Positions 34,308 to 43,821 of a DNA stretch of 64,000 nt are shown piece by piece; the stretch's first letter is position 1, and each line of letters begins with the position of its first letter. The position numbers and the translations under genes were made by a program. The notes below the pieces were generated by a model. The model did not search any database. It was not told where the DNA came from and saw only the letters and a list, made by a program, of their open reading frames with translations. The DNA lies in NCBI RefSeq assembly GCF_020091405.1, contig NZ_CP081903.1:1302001-1366000 (forward strand), in the 5' to 3' direction. Origin of the DNA: Bacteroides cellulosilyticus. GTDB taxonomy: Bacteria > Bacteroidota > Bacteroidia > Bacteroidales > Bacteroidaceae.

Positions 34308-35867
34308 ATGTTAGAAACAAGCATTTTAAATCAAGTACGCAGTGTCTTCCAAAACCTGGAAGCACAGTACACTTTTCATATCACCTGCCATCCCCGGCAC
34401 GAAAGCGCACAGGAACTGACAGAGTTGCTGAAAGATGTAGCAGGATGTTCCGATAAACTCTCCTGTGAGGTAACTGAAACCGAAGAACCGAAGCTGGAAT
34501 TCTCTTTACTGAAAAACAGGAAAGAAACCGGTGTCAAATTCCGCGGAATACCGAACGGTCATGAATTCACATCTTTGCTTCTGGCCGTACTGAATGCCGA
34601 TGGAAAGGGGAAAAATCTTCCCGATGAAGCCATCAGCCGACGCATTCAGGCGTTGAAAGGGCTCATTTCATTGCAGACTTATGTATCATTGACATGTACC
34701 AACTGCCCCGATGTGGTGCAGGCTCTGAACATTATGGCTTTGCTGAACGGACAGGTCACACATGAAATGATAGACGGTGCCCTTTTCCAGGAAGAAGTGG
34801 ATGCACTGAAAATTCAAGGCGTACCGTCCGTCTATGCCAACGGTAAATTGCTTCATGTAGGACGTGGCACTTTAGGCGAACTTCTGCAAAAGCTGGAAGA
34901 AATGTTCGGCTCCGAACCTGTGGAGAATGCAGAGCCTATCTCACGTACTTATGATGTCCTCGTATTAGGTGGTGGGCCGGCAGGTGCCTCAGCTGCGATC
35001 TATTCAGCCCGCAAGGGATTACGGGTAGCTATTGTAGCTGAAAAGATCGGTGGTCAGGTAAAGGAAACCGTAGGAATCGAGAATCTGATCTCCGTGCCGC
35101 AGACTACAGGCGCACAGTTGGCAGACAATTTAAGAAGCCATATCAATCATTATCCCATCGACTTGTTTGAAGACCGTAAGATAGAGAAGGCGGAACTTCA
35201 AGGAAAAGAAAAGAGGATTTCAGTAGTGGGCGGTGAAGTATTCATATCTCCCAGTGTAATTATTGCCACCGGTGCAAGCTGGCGCAAACTGAATGTGGAA
35301 GGTGAAACGGAATATATAGGCAGAGGAGTTGCTTTCTGTCCGCATTGCGACGGACCGTTCTATCAGGGAAAAGATGTAGCCGTTATCGGCGGCGGAAACT
35401 CCGGTATAGAAGCAGCCATCGACTTGGCGGGTATCTGCCGGAAAGTGACTGTCTTTGAATTTGCCGATACGCTGAAAGCCGACCAGGTACTGCAAGAAAA
35501 GACGCAAAGCTTGCCGAATGTAGAAATCTTCACTTCCTCACAGACTACCAAGGTAGTGGGAAACGGTGATAAGGTAACAGCTATCCGCGTCAAAGATCGT
35601 GTAAGCGGCGAAGAACGGGATTTCCCATTGGATGGTATCTTCGTACAGATTGGTCTGGCAGCCAATAGTGCTCCTTTCCGTGACATGCTGGAAACGACTC
35701 CGATAGGCGAAATTAAGATCGATGCTTTTTGCCGCACCACGCTTCCGGGTGTTTATGCGGCAGGAGATGTTTCGAACGTTCCCTACAAACAGATAGTAAT
35801 TGCAATGGGTGAAGGTGCAAAGGCGGCACTGTCGGCATTTGATGACCGCATCCGGGGAATTGAATGA
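34308..35867 (+). CDS. ahpF: Alkyl hydroperoxide reductase flavoprotein subunit AhpF
   Basis: A 519-residue flavoprotein. The N-terminal thioredoxin-like domain carries the redox pair C130-C133 (CTNC). The thioredoxin-reductase-like body has an FAD-binding GGGPAGASAAIYSARKG and the second pair C344-C347 (CPHC). It uses NADH to reduce AhpC. It follows ahpC and ends at a palindromic element (35869-35952) that may terminate it. Confidence 0.96.
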   Translation: MLETSILNQVRSVFQNLEAQYTFHITCHPRHESAQELTELLKDVAGCSDKLSCEVTETEEPKLEFSLLKNRKETGVKFRGIPNGHEFTSLLLAVLNADGKGKNLPDEAISRRIQALKGLISLQTYVSLTCTNCPDVVQALNIMALLNGQVTHEMIDGALFQEEVDALKIQGVPSVYANGKLLHVGRGTLGELLQKLEEMFGSEPVENAEPISRTYDVLVLGGGPAGASAAIYSARKGLRVAIVAEKIGGQVKETVGIENLISVPQTTGAQLADNLRSHINHYPIDLFEDRKIEKAELQGKEKRISVVGGEVFISPSVIIATGASWRKLNVEGETEYIGRGVAFCPHCDGPFYQGKDVAVIGGGNSGIEAAIDLAGICRKVTVFEFADTLKADQVLQEKTQSLPNVEIFTSSQTTKVVGNGDKVTAIRVKDRVSGEERDFPLDGIFVQIGLAANSAPFRDMLETTPIGEIKIDAFCRTTLPGVYAAGDVSNVPYKQIVIAMGEGAKAALSAFDDRIRGIE

Positions 35868-35868
35868 A

Positions 35869-35952
35869 GTTACGAGCTACGAGCTACAAGCTACAAGTAG
35901 CTGCGCTATGTTCCGAAAGGCACTTGTAGCTTGTAGCTCGTAACTGATTCAT
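35869..35952. repeat. Palindromic GAGCTACAAGCTAC element, copy 2
   Basis: Arms TACGAGCTACAAGCTACAAG plus T and the reverse complement are perfectly paired over 21 bp around the same loop as copy 1 (30196-30286). The right end overlaps the stop codon of the LuxR/TPR gene (35949-35951). It lies in a convergent gap and may terminate both genes. Confidence 0.8.
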
Positions 35953-37619
35953 ATCCGCTCAGAAAGAAATTCAACGATATCCTCTTTTTCTGCCATGCCC
36001 AATTTCTGCCGTATGACCGTCTTACGTTGATACACTGTCCGTATGCTTTGCTGGATAACCACGCTAATCTCTTTCGTCGAAAAGTCCGACTTCAACAAAC
36101 AGCAGAGTTGCAGTTCCTTTTCATTCAGGATATTTCCATACTTCTGACTGATACGGGTATAAAAGCCATCATGTACCATGTCGATAGTCTTATATAAATC
36201 ACTCCAAACCAGCAAATCGTCCACCGCTACATCTTTATTGGCTATCCGTCCCATCTGTACCAATAGCTCCTGATGATCGGAACTGGGATTCGTAGCCACA
36301 ATACGTATCAGACCTAACTGCTGAAGCAGCATCTTCTTGACAAACTTATCATTATTGCCGCTTTCATCGCCTTCCGTCTCATGCAGCAGACGGCGCAAGG
36401 CTTCCAGTTCTTCTTCCTTCTCCACAAGCAAATGCTTTCTTCTCTGCAAATACCAGACGACAGCCAGCAACAACAAAATACAGAGAGCCACCACTCCGAC
36501 AAAGAAAGTCCGTTCTTTCTGTTTTTCCAGTTGCAGATTCATATTCTGCTGTTGGAGTAACAATTGCACCTTTCCTTTTTGGGCTATCACCCGCTGGTCA
36601 CGGATAAAGTTGTTATACAGCCGGTTTGAGAAGAACGCCACATCCCGAATTGTAAAAGAGCGGTTGTCCATATAATCCATCAATGTTTTCTGTACCAGAC
36701 AAAAGTTAGCCAATGATAAGTCCTGGTCGATGTAGGGCGAACGCACGCTATCTCCCATTTGCATATAGTAGCGGGCGGAATCCATCTGACCCATATTCAG
36801 GAAATAACGCGAAAGAGCATAATAAGATAAGGACTCGAAGGGGTGTTTAGTCTCTTTATATTCCTGTAAACTGCGGCGTTGTAAATCGATAGCTTCCCGG
36901 TTCTTTCCGGAGTCACTCAATATATCCGCATAGTTGCGCATCACATAGTACAGCGCTTTCAGAGAGTCCGCGGATGTATACAGGCATTCAGTAGCTTTGC
37001 GGAGAGCCAGCAGCGCAGAGTCATTCTGATTTGCACAGTAGTATGATATCGCCAGACTGTTGTAGTTGGAATATCGCCGGGTGGAATCAGGCTCTATAGC
37101 TATCAACTGCTTCTGTAAGCGTATCAGCCCTTCAAAATCATCATTACCTTCCCCTATATTCGCTACAGACCGCAGCAAATCAAGACGGGCGGCCGTATCA
37201 CCGTACAGGACTGCAATACGATTCCCTTCGGCCATCATCTCAGTGGCTTCTTTATATCTCTCGCTATCGTAGAAGTAATGCGCTGCCAGTTTGCAGGTAC
37301 GCAGCAACCGCAATGTGTCACTCACATCCGGCCTTCCATAATAATCCAAGGCATATAACAGCAAAGAATCTTCATTCATTACCCAATGTGCATTATAGTG
37401 GGCTTGCCCCATAGCCAATGCAAACCGTGCCCGCAATGAATCCGGCAATGCTTCGGGATCTTCCACCGACCGAAGCAGAGCAATCGCCTCCTCTGCATTC
37501 TGCTGTAACATCTGCTCCGCCTTTTCTATCCGGATGCGTTGCGATGGCAGGGCTTCTGCACATGCTGCCAATGCCAACACGCATACCCAACCTATCAAAC
37601 CATGTTTCAATGCTTTCAT
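35949..37619 (-). CDS. Membrane-anchored TPR/LuxR-type regulator
   Basis: The preferred start gives 556 residues with a lipoprotein-like N-terminus (ALAAC). TPR repeats follow over about 50-380, then one transmembrane helix (about residues 381-400), a coiled coil, and a C-terminal LuxR-like helix-turn-helix (about 490-550). Such proteins put an external TPR sensor and an internal DNA-binding domain in one chain. It diverges from the outer-membrane barrel gene, its likely target. The lipobox together with an internal helix is unusual. Confidence 0.72.
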   Translation of the reverse strand: MKALKHGLIGWVCVLALAACAEALPSQRIRIEKAEQMLQQNAEEAIALLRSVEDPEALPDSLRARFALAMGQAHYNAHWVMNEDSLLLYALDYYGRPDVSDTLRLLRTCKLAAHYFYDSERYKEATEMMAEGNRIAVLYGDTAARLDLLRSVANIGEGNDDFEGLIRLQKQLIAIEPDSTRRYSNYNSLAISYYCANQNDSALLALRKATECLYTSADSLKALYYVMRNYADILSDSGKNREAIDLQRRSLQEYKETKHPFESLSYYALSRYFLNMGQMDSARYYMQMGDSVRSPYIDQDLSLANFCLVQKTLMDYMDNRSFTIRDVAFFSNRLYNNFIRDQRVIAQKGKVQLLLQQQNMNLQLEKQKERTFFVGVVALCILLLLAVVWYLQRRKHLLVEKEEELEALRRLLHETEGDESGNNDKFVKKMLLQQLGLIRIVATNPSSDHQELLVQMGRIANKDVAVDDLLVWSDLYKTIDMVHDGFYTRISQKYGNILNEKELQLCCLLKSDFSTKEISVVIQQSIRTVYQRKTVIRQKLGMAEKEDIVEFLSERI

Positions 37620-37649
37620 GCCGTCCTTCCTTCTTGCTTTAAGTCTTTG

Positions 37650-37657
37650 CAAAGATA
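37650..37657 (-). promoter_or_regulatory. -7 box for the LuxR/TPR regulator
   Basis: The minus strand reads TATCTTTG, 30 bp before the start chosen at 37619, and so favours that start over the frame opening at 37652. Confidence 0.5.
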
Positions 37658-37899
37658 GATATTTATCAATTAACGGAAGTTACGGCATCCCATTTTTTGC
37701 ACTTTTCTTTATATATAAACTTGAAATGGGAAGATATAAACTTTTCTATAAATTGCAGTTTAAATCTCCTTAATTCTCAGATAGTTGCAAAAGTTGTTGC
37801 ACTTTATTTAGTGCCACATATAAACCGCTTTTCTCCCCCGATCCCCCTACCTTTGTCATGTTCAAAGAACAGAAATAATCACTAAAAATAATAAGAAAA
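37653..37899. other. Divergent regulatory gap with an inverted repeat
   Basis: Upstream of the regulator lies TCCCATTT, with AAATGGGA downstream, an 8-bp inverted repeat spaced about 28 bp. A TACCTTTG box (37848-37855) precedes the barrel gene. The gap probably carries operators for the divergent pair. Confidence 0.4.
37848..37855 (+). promoter_or_regulatory. -7 box for the outer-membrane barrel gene
   Basis: TACCTTTG fits TAnnTTTG, 44 bp before the ATG. No -33 match is clear. Confidence 0.45.
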
Positions 37900-40212
37900 A
37901 TGAAGAGACTAAGTATCATTTCAGGAGTATTATTCCTATGTACCTCCCTGATGGCGGCAAACAAAATCACAGGGAAAATCATCGATGAGAGTAACAATCA
38001 GCACATCGAGTATGCCAATGTCAGCCTGCTGACTCAGGACTCGACATTCATCACCGGAGTTGCCACAGATAACGGTGGTGGCTTCCTGCTGAAAGAAGTA
38101 AACGATGGAGATTATATCTTATGTATCTCATGCGTCGGATATGAAAACTCCTATCTCTCCATCCGCAATCTGCAAGCCAACCTGAATCTGGGAGAACTGC
38201 CCTTATCACCCGACAATGTAATGCTGGAAGGTGTTACCGTCACAGCCAGCCCCATCATCAAAAAGACCGACCGGCAAATTATCCTCCCGACCGAAATGCA
38301 GACTAAAGCCGCTTCCAACGGAGTTTCCTTACTGAGAAATCTACAACTGTCGCGCATCCTGATCAATCCGATAGACAACAGCATCACGATGTCCGGAGGA
38401 GACAATGTGCAACTTAGGATTAACGGTGTGGAAGTGACCCAAGCTGAAATAATTGCCATCCGCCCGACAGATGTGATCCGTATCGAATATATAGACAATC
38501 CCGGTGCACGTTATGGAAATGCAGGAGCTGTATTGAACTACGTCGTAAAGAGAAGGGAATCGGGAGGAAGTATCTCTGCCGATCTCGCCAACGGGGTATC
38601 CGACACGGGATATGGCGAACATAACCTCGCTGCCAAATACCACTTCAACAAGTCAGAGCTCAGCACTACCGTATATTGGGGACAGAGAGATCTGAAGTGG
38701 ACACGCGAAAACTATGAAAGTTTCCACTTCCCGGAGGCCTATCAGGAGAACAGAGAGGTGGGAGAACCAACTAAAGTAAAGTACGATAACCTTAACTTCA
38801 ACCTCAATTACAGTTATCAGGATAATGACAAGCAACTTCTCAATATTGCTCTCAGAAATCAATACAGCGATACTCCCAGTTCCATGTCGGACAGAATCAG
38901 TACATTGTATGAAGGAGACACCTCCTACTCCATATCCGACCTTTCCGCTTCCAAAGTACTGATCCCTTCTTTGGATATCTATTACCAAAGAAATCTGAAG
39001 AACAAGCAGACAATCTATGCGGATATAGTGGCTTCTTATCTGGACAGCAAGAACGAACGGACTTTTATGCAGAAAGCTCTTAATAATGACAATAACGATA
39101 CGGATATCTATTCGGAAACCAAAGGTGAGAAATACTCCGTCATCGGCGAAGGCATCTACGAGAAACAATTCAATACGGGTAAGTTTACCGGAGGTATCAA
39201 GCATACACAGGTCTATTTGCAAAATAGATATTCGGGTAATATAGAGAATAAAATCACGATGAATACGGCCGAAACGTACCTATTTGCCGAGTATCAATCA
39301 AAGATAAAAGCTCTGAACTACACAGTAGGGATTGGAGCCATGAGAACTTATAACAGTCAGGAGCAGTATTCTTCCGAGAAGTGTATAGTCAAACCTTCCT
39401 TAAGCCTGTCGTACTCTATCAGCGGGAAGTGGTTTTTCAGATACAACGGATACGTGTCGGGCTATGCCCCTTCCCTGTCCGACTTGAACGACATCTCGCA
39501 AGCAATGGATAAGTATCAGATACGCAAAGGGAATCCCGACTTAAAGTCTGTTACATTCTACGCCAATACACTGTCTGCCAACTGGCAAAGCAAGTATGTA
39601 TCTGTCGATTTATTTGGAAGATATAGCTATGACAATAAGCCGATTATGGAAAATACCTACTACGAAGACGGGTATTTTGTCCGCACTACCGAGAATCATA
39701 AAGGTTTCCACCGGATCAATCTGGAGACAGCTATACAAATACGACCTTACAAAGAGTATATCTCCATTAAAATCACTCCGTTTCTGAACCGCTATATCAG
39801 CTATGGCAACACCTACACGCATACACACACCAATGCAGGACTGCGAGGTAGCCTGATGGCAATGTACAAGAACTGGGTACTGATGGCAGAAATGAATACC
39901 AGCAACCACACTCTGTGGGGTGAAACGCTGACTAAAGAGGAGAAACTGCACACCATCATGGCAGGATATAATACGGAGAAATGGAGCCTTTCTGCCGGGG
40001 TGCTGAACCCGTTCACCAAGAAGTATGAACAGGAAATAGAAAATCTGTCAAAGTCGGCTCCCTACCGCCAGTTAGCGTACTCCAAGAACTTAAGGCTTTT
40101 GTTCATGGTAAATGCATCCTTCAGCCTTGACTTCGGAAAGAAGCGCAACAGCCAAGGCAGAAGAATCAACAACAGGGATACCGATACCGGAATCTTGTCC
40201 GGAAGCAAGTAA
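37900..40212 (+). CDS. Outer-membrane TonB-receptor-like beta-barrel protein
   Basis: A 770-residue exported protein. After a signal peptide (ending near LMAAN) a carboxypeptidase-regulatory-like domain follows (ITGKIIDESNNQHIEYANVS), then a plug-like region (VQLRINGVEV, VIRIEYIDNPGARYGNAGAV) and a beta-barrel to the C-terminus. The plug lacks the full TonB-box pattern of SusC proteins, and the length is that of the OMP_b-brl_3 type of outer-membrane proteins. Substrate is unknown. It diverges from the LuxR/TPR regulator. Confidence 0.85.
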   Translation: MKRLSIISGVLFLCTSLMAANKITGKIIDESNNQHIEYANVSLLTQDSTFITGVATDNGGGFLLKEVNDGDYILCISCVGYENSYLSIRNLQANLNLGELPLSPDNVMLEGVTVTASPIIKKTDRQIILPTEMQTKAASNGVSLLRNLQLSRILINPIDNSITMSGGDNVQLRINGVEVTQAEIIAIRPTDVIRIEYIDNPGARYGNAGAVLNYVVKRRESGGSISADLANGVSDTGYGEHNLAAKYHFNKSELSTTVYWGQRDLKWTRENYESFHFPEAYQENREVGEPTKVKYDNLNFNLNYSYQDNDKQLLNIALRNQYSDTPSSMSDRISTLYEGDTSYSISDLSASKVLIPSLDIYYQRNLKNKQTIYADIVASYLDSKNERTFMQKALNNDNNDTDIYSETKGEKYSVIGEGIYEKQFNTGKFTGGIKHTQVYLQNRYSGNIENKITMNTAETYLFAEYQSKIKALNYTVGIGAMRTYNSQEQYSSEKCIVKPSLSLSYSISGKWFFRYNGYVSGYAPSLSDLNDISQAMDKYQIRKGNPDLKSVTFYANTLSANWQSKYVSVDLFGRYSYDNKPIMENTYYEDGYFVRTTENHKGFHRINLETAIQIRPYKEYISIKITPFLNRYISYGNTYTHTHTNAGLRGSLMAMYKNWVLMAEMNTSNHTLWGETLTKEEKLHTIMAGYNTEKWSLSAGVLNPFTKKYEQEIENLSKSAPYRQLAYSKNLRLLFMVNASFSLDFGKKRNSQGRRINNRDTDTGILSGSK

Positions 40213-40245
40213 TTGTCTCCCTCACGAAAAGCAGGGGCCCGTCCA

Positions 40246-42381
40246 CTAATTGAGAATATTCAATTCCTGGATCAGGTTCCCTGCTTTCCCGTATTTCTCA
40301 ATCATAAACAATATATAGCGCACGTCCACCCCGATGGTACGCTGCATCTTCGGTTCATAAAGAATATCACTGCCCATAGCTTCCCAGTTTCCATCGAAAG
40401 CCAACCCCAGCAATTCACCTTTCGAATTGAACATCGCACTACCACTATTGCCACCCGTAATGTCATTATTAGAGATGAAGCACACCTTCATTTCGCCCTT
40501 TTCATCGGCATATCTTCCGAAATTGCCCGAAGAGAGCAATGAAAGTACCTCCGGCTGTACTGCAAAATCAACATCATCCACATGAGCTTTCACTTTCTCC
40601 AGGACACCCTTTGTCGTTGTATAATAATCATATTCCGCTCCGTCAAAGGGAGTATAACCGCATACCGTTCCAAAGCTCAGCCGCATGGTGGAATTGGCAT
40701 CCGGATAAAAGTTACGAGACGTATACATCCGACGGATAACCCCGTTCAGCAAACGTTCCCCGCGGATGATCTCCGTAGTAGGCGCCTGCATCTGCATATT
40801 CATATCGAACAACACCGTCAGCATATCAATGCCCAACGAGATAGCCGGATCATCGAAAATCTGATAGGTAGTATCCCGTTCAAGAAAGCGCTTCAAACCA
40901 CGGGGAGTAGTCAACTCAGAACTTGCATAAAGACTATCTACGAAAGCTTTCTCATCCCCATTATATTTCTGTGCGATAGTATGGTAGATTTCCGGCAGGA
41001 AAGTGGTATCCACTTTTAAGCGATACTCCTTCAACAGTGCCGTAAATACTTCCTTGTCTATATCCAGGTCCAAATTAGAGTATTGCTCAACGATATCCTT
41101 CAAGGCGGCAATAACTGTTTTCTGCTCCCCTTCAAAGTCGAAGTTCAGAATCTTCAGTGCAAGCTGCACTAATTCGGGTCCATATAGGAAAGACTCGATA
41201 AAGTAAGCCTGCGCACGGTTTACCTCCCGGCGGTTCTTATAATTCAGTTCCAGGTCTGTAAACAGTTGAAGAAGCTTCTCACGTTCGTCCGGGTTCTGCT
41301 GTATCCATCGACGGATTTCCTGTTCCATTTCACGTTTCTTCTCCAGGATTCCCAGCTTACGGATGGCACGGTTGACACCGATACTGTTCTTCCAGTAATT
41401 GGAGCTTTCATCGTATTTGGAAGCATACTTAATGCGTATACTGTCCTTACTATCCATTTCACGTTTCCAGATGGCTTGCTTCACACCACGGATGTCAATC
41501 TGCGCCTGATTGGAGTTATTCATCATTTCCTCGATACCGAATGAAGAAAGGTAACGTTCCGTACTTCCCGGATAGCCTATCGTCATACAGAAAGAGCCTT
41601 CCTTATAACCATCCAGTGAAATCGGCGCTACATATTCAGGGTGATACGGAACATTGTCGGGGGAGTAATCGGCAGGCCGGTTCTTGTGGTCTGCATAAAT
41701 ACGAAACACACAGAAATCTCCTGTATGCCGAGGCCACACCCAATTATCCGTATCCCAACCGAACTTACCGACAGAGGAAGGAGGTGCAAACACCAACCGC
41801 ACATCGTTGAAATCGCGGTAAACGGAGAGCCAGAACTCATTGCCTCCATAATAAGCATCTACCACGCCAAGCAAAGTGGAGTCTTTCAGGGATACCTCAC
41901 CACCTATTACCATCATCATAGAGTCTACCGCACTGGAACGTTCCATCTCGTTCATCGAAGGTTTAACAACTCCCAGCACACGCTTGGTTACATCTTCCGT
42001 ACGAAGCAGAAAACGAACATAAAGCTCCGGATTAGGTAATTCCTCTGCACGGCTACGGGCTACGAAACCATCTTTCAGGTAATCATGCTCCACCGACGAA
42101 TGTTGCTGCACACTGCTGAAGCCACAGTGATGATTGGTAAACACCAACCCGTCTTCCGACACTACCACACCGGAACAAAACCCTCCAAAACTGACTACCG
42201 CATCTTTCAACGACGGTTTCTTCGGATTATATAGTTTATCGGCAGGCATTTGCAGGCCGAGTTCTTTCATGGTCTTACGGGTCTGTTTATTCAGGTTTCC
42301 CAGCATCCACATACCTTCGTCCGCCTGTCCCGTCAATGTGAAGAGGCTGCAAGCTACAATTAGGATACACTTTAGCTTCAT
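40246..42381 (-). CDS. S46-family dipeptidyl peptidase (DPP7-like)
   Basis: A 711-residue S46 peptidase with a signal peptide ending near GQADE. The catalytic His is in TNHHCG (H85), the Ser is 646 in GGNSGS, and a helical lid domain lies between. Position 664, eighteen residues after the Ser, is Gly (FDGNWE). In this family that position is Arg in DPP11 (acidic P1) and Gly in DPP7 (hydrophobic P1), so a DPP7-like specificity is likely. It removes dipeptides from peptides in the periplasm. Confidence 0.92.
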   Translation of the reverse strand: MKLKCILIVACSLFTLTGQADEGMWMLGNLNKQTRKTMKELGLQMPADKLYNPKKPSLKDAVVSFGGFCSGVVVSEDGLVFTNHHCGFSSVQQHSSVEHDYLKDGFVARSRAEELPNPELYVRFLLRTEDVTKRVLGVVKPSMNEMERSSAVDSMMMVIGGEVSLKDSTLLGVVDAYYGGNEFWLSVYRDFNDVRLVFAPPSSVGKFGWDTDNWVWPRHTGDFCVFRIYADHKNRPADYSPDNVPYHPEYVAPISLDGYKEGSFCMTIGYPGSTERYLSSFGIEEMMNNSNQAQIDIRGVKQAIWKREMDSKDSIRIKYASKYDESSNYWKNSIGVNRAIRKLGILEKKREMEQEIRRWIQQNPDEREKLLQLFTDLELNYKNRREVNRAQAYFIESFLYGPELVQLALKILNFDFEGEQKTVIAALKDIVEQYSNLDLDIDKEVFTALLKEYRLKVDTTFLPEIYHTIAQKYNGDEKAFVDSLYASSELTTPRGLKRFLERDTTYQIFDDPAISLGIDMLTVLFDMNMQMQAPTTEIIRGERLLNGVIRRMYTSRNFYPDANSTMRLSFGTVCGYTPFDGAEYDYYTTTKGVLEKVKAHVDDVDFAVQPEVLSLLSSGNFGRYADEKGEMKVCFISNNDITGGNSGSAMFNSKGELLGLAFDGNWEAMGSDILYEPKMQRTIGVDVRYILFMIEKYGKAGNLIQELNILN

Positions 42382-42436
42382 TCTATACTTGGTATTAAAT
42401 TATTATTTAGAATAACTCGTTATACTTAACTGATTA

Positions 42437-43819
42437 TCATTCTGCAATCAGTCTTAGTTTTTTCGCTCCAGTACGTGCTTTCAGCCATTCGGTAATCTTC
42501 TGTTTCTCATGGGCGTCGGGATGCTTGCCAAACTTCAGCACAGCAAGTGTAATGGTATCCGTCCGTACCGAATCAACCGTCAGTTCTATGGCATGAGAGA
42601 TAGAAACAGTTTTCACTGATGGATAGAGAACTTTTAGCTCCGGAACGATCGTTTTGCCCAATTCATCGAAAGATTTGTATCTTGCCAGACTCTGTTCCAG
42701 CACTGTGATTTTCTTGGTTTGTTCCACCAGTCGTTCCTCACTGTTTTTATAGAAATCTTCCATCACCATAGCTCGGATAGAAGAAATATCCACAGCTTCG
42801 TTATTCATTCCCTGAAGAACGATCAGCTTCGTTTCACCTAACTTATAATCCTTCATCTTGTTGCGGGCAATGGCAATCGAAGCTTCGGGAACTTCTTGTC
42901 CGATCAGTACCACACGTATTTCATTGTCCTTACTGCCATGATAATGAATCTTCTTGTCTAGCACCTGTGTATTCTCAAAAGAAAGCTGTTCGGCAACAAA
43001 CCGATTGGCGGCACTCTCATAGAAAGTACTCTGAATAATGCCTACCGTCAAGTAGACAGCCGGACACATAGTCAGCACAGCAATGAGTATTATGTATTGG
43101 CGTACTTTCTTCTCCCGCTTCTTGTCCACAAACTCTTTACGCTGGAAATGCATCACACGCACACCGGCAAACGTGGCAAGACTGATAAATACCGAATTAA
43201 TGAAGTAAAGATAGAATGCTCCGAGGAAATAAACCAGATTCCCCGTTGCCAACCCGTAACCTGCCGTACAGAGCGGCGGCATCAAAGCCGTGGCAATGGC
43301 AACACCAGGAATCACATTTCCTTTCTCCTTGGTAGACAGGGCAACTACACCGGCAAGACCACCCATCAATGCGATGAATACGTCATAAATCGTAGGTGAA
43401 GTACGTGCCAGAAGCTCCGACTGCCCTTCGGCAACAGGGCTTACAAGAAAGAAGATAGTAGCGGTAGTCACACTGAACAAGGTGGTTATCAAAAAGCTCT
43501 TCAGTGAGCGCTTCATCAGTTCGAAGTCATTCAGACCGACAGACAGTCCCACACCCATGATAGGTCCCATCAGTGGGGAAATCAACATGGCACCGATGAT
43601 TACGGCTGTGGAGTTGACATTCAGTCCCAATGATGCCATAAAGATGGCAAAGATCAAAATCCACAGATTGGCTCCTTTAAACTCCACTCCTTTGCGGATG
43701 GAGTCTACTGTTTCCAGCTCATTATCTTTGTCTTTCCTCAGATCAAGATACTCGCTCAGGAACTTTTTGACGGCAAAAACATTCCGGTTTTGGTTCTGTT
43801 CAGGTGTTTCCATAAGCAT
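42437..43819 (-). CDS. DUF389 / TIGR00341-type membrane protein
   Basis: A 460-residue protein. The N-terminal half has about six transmembrane segments with the DUF389 stretch IIGAMLISPLMGPIMGVGLS and ALMPPLCTAGYGLATG. The C-terminal half is soluble, with a coiled-coil-like region. Function of the family is not known. It starts 2 bp after the flippase stop, so the two share a transcript. Confidence 0.88.
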   Translation of the reverse strand: MLMETPEQNQNRNVFAVKKFLSEYLDLRKDKDNELETVDSIRKGVEFKGANLWILIFAIFMASLGLNVNSTAVIIGAMLISPLMGPIMGVGLSVGLNDFELMKRSLKSFLITTLFSVTTATIFFLVSPVAEGQSELLARTSPTIYDVFIALMGGLAGVVALSTKEKGNVIPGVAIATALMPPLCTAGYGLATGNLVYFLGAFYLYFINSVFISLATFAGVRVMHFQRKEFVDKKREKKVRQYIILIAVLTMCPAVYLTVGIIQSTFYESAANRFVAEQLSFENTQVLDKKIHYHGSKDNEIRVVLIGQEVPEASIAIARNKMKDYKLGETKLIVLQGMNNEAVDISSIRAMVMEDFYKNSEERLVEQTKKITVLEQSLARYKSFDELGKTIVPELKVLYPSVKTVSISHAIELTVDSVRTDTITLAVLKFGKHPDAHEKQKITEWLKARTGAKKLRLIAE

Positions 43820-43821
43820 AA

